Shown here piece after piece: positions 1 to 6,134 of a stretch of DNA of 8,102 nucleotides. Position 1 is the first letter of the stretch; every line of letters begins with the position of its first letter. The DNA is from an uncultured bacterium (GTDB lineage Bacteria > Actinomycetota > Coriobacteriia > Coriobacteriales > Coriobacteriaceae), in NCBI GenBank assembly GCA_905215065.1, contig CAJMOF010000029.1, forward strand, positions 1-8,102. The letters run 5' to 3'. The notes beneath the pieces were generated by a model. That model did no database searches. It had not been told where the DNA came from and saw nothing but the letters and a program-made list of their open reading frames with translations. The position numbers were made by a program, and so were the translations under genes.

Positions 1-39
1 CTAACGCCACAAGGGCGACGACCTCGAGTAGGTCAACCT

Positions 40-164
40 GGGAGGGACGAGGGCTTAGTTCCCCAATCTTTCCGCAGGGGGCAAAAAGCCTCGCCGCACG
101 AAGTGCGCAGCGAGGCTTTTTGCATGCCCGAGGACGATTGGGGAACTAAGCCCTCGTCCCTCCC
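40..164. repeat. Nested palindrome with 29-bp perfect arms
   Basis: Bases 40-68 and 136-164 are perfect reverse complements over 29 bp (the right arm begins GATTGGGGAACTAAG and ends CCCTCCC). They enclose a second, independent hairpin at 81-123. The two are separated by 12-base unpaired stretches on each side. The layout, a terminator inside longer inverted arms in a spacer downstream of the minus-strand aldolase gene, could be an elaborate bidirectional terminator, a REP-like element or a small non-autonomous element with terminal inverted repeats. I see no target-site duplication next to the arms. The arms share ATTGGGGA with the palindrome at 7853-7910. Confidence 0.85.
81..123. terminator. 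Bidirectional intrinsic terminator downstream of the aldolase gene
   Basis: The 14-bp stem at 81-94 and 110-123 (GCAAAAAGCCTCGC with its complement) is extended by a 5-bp stem, 95-99 with 103-107, closed by a GAA loop; two bases bulge at 108-109. The A-run on one side and T-run on the other give a U-tract on either strand, though the U-tract lies within the stem. It lies 75 bases beyond the aldolase stop on the minus strand, and could also end transcription from a gene left of the window. Confidence 0.8.
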
Positions 165-197
165 CGGGATATGTAGCGAGTCGGAGTACCCTTGCTG

Positions 198-1055
198 TTA
201 CTCTGCTTTGCCCACAGAGTTGAGGTTGGTCATACGGATCTTAACCAGCTCGGTGATCTCACGCATGCCCTCCTTGGCCGGCTTCTTAGGATCGAAGCAG
301 GCGGGGTTCTCAGCCATGTAGGCCATGAAGCCCTTGGTGTAAGCCTGACGCAGCTCGGTGGCGTAGTTAACCTTGCAGATGCCGTTCTTCACGGCCTCGG
401 CAACCTGCTCATCGGGCACACCGGAGGTACCGTGCAGAACCAGCGGCACGTCGACGGCGTCGCGGATGGCCTTGACCACGGACTGCTCGATGTGAGGATC
501 GCTCGTGTACACGCCGTGGCTGGTGCCAACGCCAATGGCCAGCGAGGTGCAGCCGGTGCGCTCGACGAACTCCTTGGCCTCGGCCGGATCGGTGTAGGGG
601 CTCTCGCCCTCAACCGCGGGACCGTCGTCCTCCTTGCCGCCAACCTTACCGAGCTCGGCCTCGACGGGCACACCCATGGCGCGGCCAGCGTCGGCGACGG
701 ACTTGGTCAGGGCGATGTTGTCCTCGAAGGACTCGTGCGAACCGTCGATCATGACGGAGGTGTAGCCAGTGCGGAAAGCCTGCATGCAGCGGTCATAGCC
801 ATCGCCGTGGTCGAGGTGCAGAGCGACGGGCACGGAAGCGCGCTCGGCAGCAGCCTTGACCATGCCGTAGAAGTAATCCAGGCCAGCGGTCTTGATGGTG
901 CCCGGGGTGGTCTGCATGATGACGGGGGACTTGGTCTCCTCGGCGGCAGCCAGAACGGCCATAACAAACTCGAGGTTCTCGACGTTGAAAGCGCCAACGG
1001 CGTAGTGGCCGGCCTGAGCGTCCTTGAGCATCTTTTCGGTGGTAACAAGTGCCAT
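198..1055 (-). CDS. fba: Class II fructose-bisphosphate (or tagatose-bisphosphate) aldolase
   Basis: A 285-residue zinc-dependent class II ketose-bisphosphate aldolase of the cytoplasm. It cleaves fructose 1,6-bisphosphate (or tagatose 1,6-bisphosphate) to dihydroxyacetone phosphate and glyceraldehyde 3-phosphate. The family signature HLDHGDG is at residues 80-86, with probable catalytic D82 and zinc ligands H83, H180 (GTSHGVY) and H208 (LHGTSG). IDGSHESFEDN, AELGKVGGKEDD and KVNYATELR are also family hallmarks. The length and the placing of these residues match E. coli GatY/KbaY, so sequence alone does not settle fructose versus tagatose substrate. The start MALVTTEKML has GAGGAG nine bases upstream (1065-1070). 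The frame stays open to 1205, but that extension has no family counterpart. The gene is divergent from a DeoR-type regulator, a likely controller, and ends before a strong terminator. The family call is firm; the substrate is not. Confidence 0.93.
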   Translation of the reverse strand: MALVTTEKMLKDAQAGHYAVGAFNVENLEFVMAVLAAAEETKSPVIMQTTPGTIKTAGLDYFYGMVKAAAERASVPVALHLDHGDGYDRCMQAFRTGYTSVMIDGSHESFEDNIALTKSVADAGRAMGVPVEAELGKVGGKEDDGPAVEGESPYTDPAEAKEFVERTGCTSLAIGVGTSHGVYTSDPHIEQSVVKAIRDAVDVPLVLHGTSGVPDEQVAEAVKNGICKVNYATELRQAYTKGFMAYMAENPACFDPKKPAKEGMREITELVKIRMTNLNSVGKAE

Positions 1056-1261
1056 GAGCGTTTGCTCCTCTCCCTCGCCCGCATCTGGACATCGGGCGTA
1101 CGTGTCCGCAAGGCGTTTTACCTTGCGTTTTGCTTCGCTCATTGTATGAAATTCAGCGGGTATGCATGTGCGAGATATTGTCATCGCGCGAGGTCCAACC
1201 TTCATTTTTGAAAAGCAAACGGAAGGGGTCGAACCCGAGCGTGCGTGTTCGAAATTGAGTT

Positions 1262-1290
1262 TTGAGCTTTGATCATCTTTCTTTTATAGA
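1262..1290 (+). promoter_or_regulatory. Candidate sigma70-type promoter for the DeoR gene
   Basis: TTGAGC (1262-1267) and TATAGA (1285-1290) are separated by 17 bp. Each matches four of six consensus positions. The element points toward the DeoR gene about 100 bases downstream, and the candidate operator repeats begin at its -10. This is read by eye and there is no transcript evidence. Confidence 0.4.
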
Positions 1291-1344
1291 AAAAGTAAGT
1301 AATCGAAAGGCGTTTTCTTACTTAAAAAGAAAATGAACGAAAAT
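1290..1344. promoter_or_regulatory. Candidate DeoR-family operator: direct repeat plus inverted repeat
   Basis: Segments 1290-1310 and 1324-1344 align at 15 of 21 positions, sharing AAAAAG at one end and CGAAA at the other, with a 34-bp offset (about three helical turns). Overlapping them is a 7-bp inverted repeat, AAGTAAG (1293-1299) and CTTACTT (1317-1323). A further TCGAAA lies at 1249-1254. The repeats follow the candidate DeoR promoter directly, so binding here could repress both divergent genes. DeoR-family proteins often bind repeated sites; assignment to this regulator is inference. Confidence 0.45.
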
Positions 1345-1390
1345 AGACTCAACACAATTCCTGCAAATTTCAGACGATGATGGAGCGGAT

Positions 1391-2194
1391 ATGGCCCATG
1401 CAACAACCCGAGCTTTCGCCGATGAGCGTCGCGCCGCCATTATGGAAATGCTCGAACATAACGCCTCAGTGCAAGTGGCAGAAATCGCCCAGACTTTTGG
1501 CGTGTCCTCCGTTACCGCCCGCGCCGACCTAGACGCGCTCGCCGAGTCCGGCAAGCTGCGCCGCACGCATGGTGGCGCTGTGTCGCTCCAGAAGCGACTG
1601 ACCGTATCCACCCAGGATCGCCGTATCAACGTCAATGTCGCCGCCAAGCAGGCCATCGCGCAAAGCGCCATCGAGCTCGTCAATGACGGCGACACGCTGC
1701 TCGTCGACTCGGGCACCACGGCGCTCGAGTTCGTTCGGCTCCTCGATCAACGCAACGGCATCACCGTTATCACGGCCGACATTACCATCGCCGATTACAT
1801 CGACGAGAGCATGCCCTCGGTCGATGTCGTCATGCTGGGCGGGGCACTGCGCAAAGGTCATCGCTATCTGTACGGCCCACTTACCATGCAGGCGCTCCAA
1901 ATGGTCCATGCCGACCTTGCTGTCATGTGCCCTGGCGCTTTTGTTCCCGGCTGCGGCTTTACGACCGACTTTCCGCAGATGGCCGAAACCAAAGCGGCTA
2001 TGGTCGGTGCCGCCCGTCAAAACGTCGCCCTCATGGATGGCAGCAAGGTCAACGGACGCGGCATGTACCGTTTTGCCGAGCTTGCCGACGTCAACACTAT
2101 CGTGATGGACCGTGACCCCGACGATGCCGTCGCCACCTCAATCGCCGAGACCGCCGACGACGCCCGCCCAAATCTCGTCATCGCCGGCGCTTAA
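1391..2194 (+). CDS. DeoR-family transcriptional regulator of sugar metabolism
   Basis: A 267-residue cytoplasmic DNA-binding regulator. Residues about 10-65 form the DeoR-type winged helix-turn-helix (DERRAAIMEMLEHNASVQVA, then EIAQTFGVSSVTARADLDAL, ending GKLRRTHGGAV). Residues about 80-245 are the DeoR C-terminal sensor domain, with the phosphosugar loop LVDSGTT at 104-110, MLGGALRKG near 148-156 and DGSK at 216-219. Family members are usually repressors released by a phosphorylated sugar intermediate. The start has GGAG five bases upstream (1382-1385). It is divergent from the aldolase gene, so regulation of that gene and of itself is likely, with a bisphosphate or phosphosugar as a plausible effector. 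The closest functional subgroup (FruR, GatR, AgaR or GlpR type) cannot be told by eye. It ends against a hairpin shared with the convergent flavodiiron gene. Confidence 0.9.
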   Translation: MAHATTRAFADERRAAIMEMLEHNASVQVAEIAQTFGVSSVTARADLDALAESGKLRRTHGGAVSLQKRLTVSTQDRRINVNVAAKQAIAQSAIELVNDGDTLLVDSGTTALEFVRLLDQRNGITVITADITIADYIDESMPSVDVVMLGGALRKGHRYLYGPLTMQALQMVHADLAVMCPGAFVPGCGFTTDFPQMAETKAAMVGAARQNVALMDGSKVNGRGMYRFAELADVNTIVMDRDPDDAVATSIAETADDARPNLVIAGA

Positions 2195-2199
2195 ACAAA

Positions 2200-2236
2200 A
2201 ACCACCACAAAGGTGCCTGTCCCCTTTGTGGTGGTT
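2200..2236 (-). terminator. Intrinsic terminator between convergent DeoR and flavodiiron genes
   Basis: A perfect 14-bp stem (2200-2213 with 2223-2236, ACCACCACAAAGG and complement) closes a 9-base loop. Read on the minus strand it is followed by a run of T (complement of 2196-2200 and beyond, TTTTTGTTTAA), so it is a good terminator for the flavodiiron gene, whose stop is 33 bases upstream. On the plus strand it lies six bases after the DeoR stop but lacks a T-run. The minus strand reads AAAGGGGACAGGCACCTTT across the loop, a G-rich core like those of the other palindromes here. Confidence 0.75.
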
Positions 2237-2268
2237 GTGATGGTTGAGCGTCAAAAGTGAACGTGTCG

Positions 2269-3429
2269 CTACTTGGAAAGCTCGTCGGCGAGGGCCTCGA
2301 TCTGAGCGCGCGAGGCGTCGTTGAGCGAACCCAGGACGGTCACCTTATTCTGCGCCAGGGTGATGTCCTTCATGCCCTCGAGCTCCTTGGTCATAACCTT
2401 GGCAGCTGCAGGCGCCCAGGAACCGGCCTCGACAAGCGCCACGGTACGGTTCTGGTAGGCATGCTCGGCGAGCGTGTGGATAAAGGTGCTCATGAACGGG
2501 AAAACCTCGCCCTGATAGGTAATGGAGGCGAGCACCAGGCGGTCATAGCGGAACGCATCCTCAACGGCCTCGGCCATGTCGTCGCGAGCCAGGTCAAAGA
2601 CGGAGACCTTCTGGCCGCGAGCCTCGAGCGCTGCGGCGAGCTCCTCGACGGCGGCCTTCAGATGGCCGTAGACGCTCGCATAGGCAATGGTGATGCCCTC
2701 GTCCTCGGGCTGATAGCTCGACCAGGTGTTGTAGGTGTCGAGGTAGTAGCCCAGGTTCTCGGTCAGTACGGGGCCGTGAAGCGGGCAGATGATCTGGATG
2801 TCCAGGTCGGCGGCCTTCTTGAGCACGGCCTGCACGAACTTGCCGAACTTACCGACGATGCCAAAGTAGTAGCGGCGCGCTTCGCAAGCCCAACCCTCGG
2901 GGTCCTCGATGTCGTTGGCGCCAAACTTTCCAAAGCCGTCGGCGCTAAAGAGCACCTTATCGGTGGACTCGTAGGAGAAGAGTACCTCGGGCCAGTGCAC
3001 GTTGGGGGCGCCGACAAACGTTAGGCTGTGACCGCCCAGATCGAGCACGTCGCCCTCTTTGACGACTATCTTGCGCTCGGGGAAATCGGTGCCAAAGAAG
3101 TTGACCATCATGCGGAAAGCGCCCATGCTTGCCACGATCTGTGCCTGGGGATAGCGCTCCATAAAGGCGGCGATGCCAGCGGAGTGATCGGGCTCCATAT
3201 GATGGACAACCAGGTAGTCGGGCGTGCGACCGTCGAGCACGGCTTCGATGTTACCGAGCCACTCGTCGACAAAACCGCCGTCGACTGAATCGGCGACAGC
3301 AATCTTTTCGCCCAAGATAACGTAGCTGTTGTATGCCATACCGTTCTCGGACACATCGTACTGGCCCTCGAACAGGTCAATGTCGTGATCGTCGACGCCA
3401 ACGTAGCGGATATCCTTGGTGATCTCCAT
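2269..3429 (-). CDS. fprA: Flavodiiron protein (A-type flavoprotein, FprA-like)
   Basis: A 386-residue soluble flavodiiron protein. The family reduces oxygen to water or nitric oxide to nitrous oxide, drawing electrons from rubredoxin or a similar carrier, and protects anaerobes. Residues about 1-245 are the metallo-beta-lactamase-like diiron domain with ligands H77, E79, D81, H82 (HMEPDH), H145 (NVHWPE), D164 (FSADGFG) and H218 (PLHGP). Residues about 246-386 are the flavodoxin-like FMN domain, starting ITIAYASVYGHLK; the phosphate loop has HL where related proteins commonly have a Ser or Thr pair. No rubredoxin or flavin reductase domain is fused. The start MEITKD has AGGAGG (3439-3444) nine bases upstream; the frame runs upstream to 3486 without a ribosome site. 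It is a single-gene unit with its own promoter and terminator. Whether it prefers O2 or NO cannot be read from the sequence. Confidence 0.93.
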   Translation of the reverse strand: MEITKDIRYVGVDDHDIDLFEGQYDVSENGMAYNSYVILGEKIAVADSVDGGFVDEWLGNIEAVLDGRTPDYLVVHHMEPDHSAGIAAFMERYPQAQIVASMGAFRMMVNFFGTDFPERKIVVKEGDVLDLGGHSLTFVGAPNVHWPEVLFSYESTDKVLFSADGFGKFGANDIEDPEGWACEARRYYFGIVGKFGKFVQAVLKKAADLDIQIICPLHGPVLTENLGYYLDTYNTWSSYQPEDEGITIAYASVYGHLKAAVEELAAALEARGQKVSVFDLARDDMAEAVEDAFRYDRLVLASITYQGEVFPFMSTFIHTLAEHAYQNRTVALVEAGSWAPAAAKVMTKELEGMKDITLAQNKVTVLGSLNDASRAQIEALADELSK

Positions 3430-3445
3430 CAGGCAAAGCCTCCTA

Positions 3446-3475
3446 GATAGACAAAAGAGCCCGTCTATCATAGCA
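3446..3475 (-). promoter_or_regulatory. Extended -10 promoter with overlapping operator for the flavodiiron gene
   Basis: On the minus strand TATGAT (complement of 3467-3472) is preceded by TGC (3473-3475), an extended -10 motif that can act with a weak -35; none is evident. A perfect 7-bp inverted repeat, GATAGAC (3446-3452) and GTCTATC (3463-3469), overlaps the -10 and spans the expected start of transcription, just upstream of AGGAGG. This is the usual place for a repressor site. The protein that would bind is unknown. Confidence 0.55.
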
Positions 3476-3558
3476 CTCGGCTGCATCCCAACAGCTATCT
3501 GCCGGCATCCTTACCGATTGTTATTGAAATGCGATAAATCGCCGTTTACCAGCACAAA

Positions 3559-4590
3559 CTATGAGCGCGGTATCGCCGTGCTATGTCGAATGATGAGCTG
3601 GCCGGGAATACGAATGGCAACGGTTTTGCCCACCGTACCCGCCTCGGGAACCGCATGCTCAAACACCTCGCGCCCACGCTGATGCAAGTCGAATCGAACG
3701 GTCGTGAGCTCGTTGTGTGCTACAAAATCATCGAGCGAATCATCGACGCCCACCACGCTCACGTCCTCGGGCACGCGCAAGCCGCTATCGCGCAGCGCGG
3801 CGATGGCACCGTTTGCCATTTGGTCGTTTGCCGCGTAAATCGCCGTCATGGTGCGGTCGTGCTCGGCCAGATATCTGCCGGCTTCGTATCCGCTGTTGGC
3901 AGACCAATCGCCCTCGAGCGGCGCCTGCGGCTTAATGTGCTTACGCTCGAGTGCATCCTGCCAACCGGCGCGACGAAACTGCTCGTCGACCGAGAACGAC
4001 GGGCCGCCAATATAGCGAATCTGATCGTGTCCCAGCTCAAACAGGTGATCCATAAGCAATAGCGAGCAGCCGTAATGGTCGGAATCGACTGTGGTCACGC
4101 GCGGATGCGCGTACATGGTAACGATGACCGTGCCAATGCCCGGCAACGGATCAAACGTCTCAAAATCGGGTGCCATGCGACTCATGCCGATAATGATGCC
4201 GTCCACGGGCAGCGCGGCCATACGACGCGTGGCCTCGGCAAGCGAAAACTCCTCGGTCTTGGACATCTCGACCAGCGTGATGGCGCAATTATGCTCGCGA
4301 GCAGCGCTGGCGATGCCGTCGATCATTGAGAGGTTGCCAAACTTGGTGACATCGTTGACGCACAGGCCGACCGAATGGTAACGGCCGTCGCGCAGCGAGC
4401 GACCGGCATAACTCGGACGAAAGCCGAGCTCTTGCATAGCGGCCTGCACGCGCTGGCGCGTCTGCTCGTTGACGTTAGGCAAACCGTTGGCGACGCGCGA
4501 AACCGTCTGCTGCGAAACGCCAGCAGCGCGGGCGACGTCGGCCATGGAGACCGGACGCATACCTGTATCGTTGGACGGGCGCCTTGCCAC
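3559..4590 (-). CDS. LacI-family transcriptional regulator, probable repressor of galKT
   Basis: A 343-residue cytoplasmic regulator. Residues about 14-36 form the LacI helix-turn-helix (SMADVARAAGVSQQTVSRVA), followed by NVNEQTRQRVQAAMQELGF and the hinge RPSYAGRSLRDGR at 58-70. Residues about 72-340 are the periplasmic-binding-protein-like sugar-sensing domain, with DGIIIGMSR (130-138), the common MDHLFELGHDQIRYIGGP (180-197), YAANDQMANGAIAALRDSG (252-270) and VSVVGVDD (277-284). I chose the GTG at 4590 because AAGGTGATC lies just upstream and the length fits the family; ATG at 4560 lacks a ribosome site and the longer frame to 4659 adds unlike residues. It is divergent from galK, and the spacer holds three like boxes, so it likely represses galKT and itself with galactose or a related sugar as inducer. 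The effector is inferred from context only. Confidence 0.92.
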   Translation of the reverse strand: MARRPSNDTGMRPVSMADVARAAGVSQQTVSRVANGLPNVNEQTRQRVQAAMQELGFRPSYAGRSLRDGRYHSVGLCVNDVTKFGNLSMIDGIASAAREHNCAITLVEMSKTEEFSLAEATRRMAALPVDGIIIGMSRMAPDFETFDPLPGIGTVIVTMYAHPRVTTVDSDHYGCSLLLMDHLFELGHDQIRYIGGPSFSVDEQFRRAGWQDALERKHIKPQAPLEGDWSANSGYEAGRYLAEHDRTMTAIYAANDQMANGAIAALRDSGLRVPEDVSVVGVDDSLDDFVAHNELTTVRFDLHQRGREVFEHAVPEAGTVGKTVAIRIPGQLIIRHSTAIPRS

Positions 4591-4683
4591 AGGATCACCT
4601 TCACCCTTGCGAGATCTGAATAGCGTGAATGCCGGCCCGGGCAGAAACACGCCCTGCACCGAGGCCCGCTATCGTCGGACGCA

Positions 4684-4696
4684 TGTTAACGTACTC
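4684..4696 (+). promoter_or_regulatory. Operator-like box 1 (partial copy)
   Basis: TGTTAACGTACTC matches the first 13 bases of box 3, then diverges (TACT instead of ATAAC). It lies 94 bases upstream of the lacI start and downstream of the possible lacI -10, where a bound regulator would block or reduce lacI transcription. Confidence 0.55.
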
Positions 4697-4801
4697 TACT
4701 TTTTCTATCTGCATCTTTTCTGCTTTATAAGTCCATACGACAGTACCGTTCACGGCTGTATTTCTACCGATTACCAGATTCTCAAAAAGTGACAAGCGAT
4801 G

Positions 4802-4820
4802 TGTTATGAGTACGTTAACA
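4802..4820 (-). promoter_or_regulatory. Operator-like box 2
   Basis: TGTTATGAGTACGTTAACA is the exact reverse complement of box 3 over 19 bp. Its ends TGTTA and TAACA are themselves inverted, as in dimer-binding sites, and it contains a CG step like many LacI-family operators. Centre-to-centre distance to box 3 is 69 bp. Confidence 0.65.
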
Positions 4821-4870
4821 TAGCCCGTAACGTGCGGTATCGTGAACACTTGGTTCATGCCGCTTCAAGT

Positions 4871-4889
4871 TGTTAACGTACTCATAACA
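4871..4889 (+). promoter_or_regulatory. Operator-like box 3 upstream of galK
   Basis: TGTTAACGTACTCATAACA, the inverse of box 2, ends 39 bases before the galK start. That is within or just after any galK promoter, consistent with repression by the divergently encoded LacI-type protein. Binding is inferred from repetition and context. Confidence 0.65.
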
Positions 4890-4928
4890 ACGCAAAACTC
4901 ACCCGTGCGCGCCAAGGAAAGGACTCCC

Positions 4929-6134
4929 ATGACCACCCCCGACGAAAAGACACTCGCCACGCTCACCAAGCTGTTTGAGGAGGAGTTTGGCCCCATTGGC
5001 GACCGCCAGGTGCTCTACGTGCACGCGCCCGGGCGCTCCGAGATCAGCGGCAACCACACCGATCACGAGGGTGGCCACGTTATCGCCGGCTCGCTCGATG
5101 TCGCCGTCGACGGCATTGCCGTGGCGACCGACTCCAACAAGATTCGCATCGCCGACGAAGGCTATCCCACGTTTGAGATCACGCTCGACACGCTGGATGT
5201 TCAGGAGTCCGAGAAGGGCACGTCCGCAAGCCTCGTGCGCGGTATGGCCCACGAAATTGCAGCCCTTGGCGTTGAGCCCCAGGGCTTCGACTTTGCCTTT
5301 ACCTGCTCCGTCCCCTCGGGTGGCGGCCTTTCTAGCTCCGCCGCTGTCGAGGCGGCTTACGGCCGCGCCATGGAGACGCTCTGGGGCGCGCCCGCCATTG
5401 AGCCCGTCACGCTCGCCCAGATGAGCCAGCGCACCGAGAACAACTATTACGGCAAGCCCTGCGGTCTTATGGATCAGGCGGCTGTGTGCCTGGGCGGCCT
5501 TGCCTACATGGACTTTGAGGATCAGGCTCAGCCTAAGACCCAGAAGCTCGAGCTCAACTTTGAGGATCACGGCTATGCGCTCGTGCTCGTTAAGGTTGGC
5601 GCCGACCATGTGGCGGCTACCGACGACTACGCCGCCGTTCCGCGCGAGATGCAGGACGTCGCCGCCGAGTTTGGCAAGGCACGCCTGTGCGAGGTCGACG
5701 TTGCCGACTTTGACGCCAAGCTCCCCGAGCTGCGCGCCAAGCTGGGCGACCGCGCTTGCCTGCGCGCCGTTCACTACTGGTACGAGAACGGCCTGGTCGA
5801 CAAGCGCTGGGCAGCCCTGAACGCCGGCGACATTGACCAGTTCCTGGTCCTGACGCGCGAGTCCGGCGCCAGCTCTGCCATGTACCTGCAGAATGTTGTT
5901 GCCAAGCTGGGTTCCGAGCAGCCTTCCATGTATGCCCTGGCGCTGGCCGAGCACGTGCTCGACGGCCGCGGCGCCGTCCGTATCCACGGTGGCGGCTTTG
6001 GTGGCACCATCCAGGCCTTCGTGCCGCTCGATCTGGTCGACACCTTCATTGCCAAGATGAACGGCTGGCTGGGCGAGGGCTCTGCCCGTCACTACGCCAT
6101 CTCTGACAAGGGGGCTTACGCGGCATGGCTGTAA
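4929..6134 (+). CDS. galK: Galactokinase
   Basis: A 401-residue cytoplasmic GHMP kinase that phosphorylates galactose at C1 with ATP, the kinase step of the Leloir pathway. The N-terminal galactokinase motif is APGRSEISGNHTDHEGG (33-49), the ATP-binding GHMP loop is SVPSGGGLSSSAAVE (127-141), and IHGGGFGGT (352-360) is the C-terminal glycine motif. Probable catalytic residues are R36 and D182 (CGLMDQ), matching their places in Lactococcus GalK. The sugar-binding motif is a variant: classical enzymes have GRVNLIGEHTDY, whereas here Asn42 replaces the Glu. I recall similar GNHTDH forms in clostridial and actinobacterial galactokinases. The start MTTPDEKT follows AAGGAAAGGA (about 4914-4923); the frame is open from 4842 but that part overlaps the operator boxes. 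The gene overlaps galT by ten bases, so the two are an operon with coupled translation. Confidence 0.93.
   Translation: MTTPDEKTLATLTKLFEEEFGPIGDRQVLYVHAPGRSEISGNHTDHEGGHVIAGSLDVAVDGIAVATDSNKIRIADEGYPTFEITLDTLDVQESEKGTSASLVRGMAHEIAALGVEPQGFDFAFTCSVPSGGGLSSSAAVEAAYGRAMETLWGAPAIEPVTLAQMSQRTENNYYGKPCGLMDQAAVCLGGLAYMDFEDQAQPKTQKLELNFEDHGYALVLVKVGADHVAATDDYAAVPREMQDVAAEFGKARLCEVDVADFDAKLPELRAKLGDRACLRAVHYWYENGLVDKRWAALNAGDIDQFLVLTRESGASSAMYLQNVVAKLGSEQPSMYALALAEHVLDGRGAVRIHGGGFGGTIQAFVPLDLVDTFIAKMNGWLGEGSARHYAISDKGAYAAWL

Larger units (their letters stand above)
1056..1390. other. Divergent regulatory spacer, aldolase/DeoR gene
   Basis: This 335-base gap holds no convincing gene. The half nearer the aldolase gene is GC-rich and would form its 5' leader, with two small inverted repeats: 1107-1113 with 1121-1127 (CGCAAGG/CCTTGCG) and 1076-1081 with 1093-1098 (CGCCCG/CGGGCG). 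The half nearer the DeoR gene (about 1250-1375) is strongly AT-rich and carries the promoter and operator candidates listed separately. On the minus strand TATAAA (1283-1288) could be a -10 for the aldolase, but no good -35 lies upstream of it. Confidence 0.6.
4591..4928. other. Divergent regulatory spacer, lacI/galK
   Basis: This 338-base gap contains no convincing gene. The reading frames that cross it are upstream extensions of galK and lacI without family likeness. It is less GC-rich than the flanking genes and holds three related operator-like boxes (4684-4696, 4802-4820, 4871-4889), listed separately. A minus-strand TATAAA (complement of 4724-4729) is a possible -10 for lacI, with only a weak -35. 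I could not place a galK promoter with confidence: TTGGTT (4850-4855) with TTAACG (4873-4878), 17 bp apart and running into the third box, is one weak option. Confidence 0.6.

Noticed and set aside
1..30. End of an upstream plus-strand gene (TAA at 2-4 or RHKGDDLE then TAG at 28-30)
   Set aside because: The two stops are in the same frame, so the second cannot end a gene that runs in from the left, and a single codon before the first cannot be assessed.
1056..1205. 50-residue N-terminal extension of the aldolase frame
   Set aside because: It has no counterpart in the family, its upstream ATG lacks a ribosome site, and the internal ATG at 1055 has GAGGAG at ideal spacing and gives the normal length.
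192..1211. Long plus-strand frame opposite the aldolase gene
   Set aside because: It is antisense to a well-conserved gene; its Gly/Leu/Val/His-rich composition is typical of the complement of GC-rich coding sequence.
3531..3542. GCGATAAATCGC palindrome after lacI as its terminator
   Set aside because: The stem is only five pairs with a two-base loop and has no T-run, so no convincing lacI terminator could be called.
4601..4858. 85-residue minus-strand frame in the lacI/galK spacer
   Set aside because: It covers the operator boxes, has no family likeness, and its codon use differs from the neighbouring genes.
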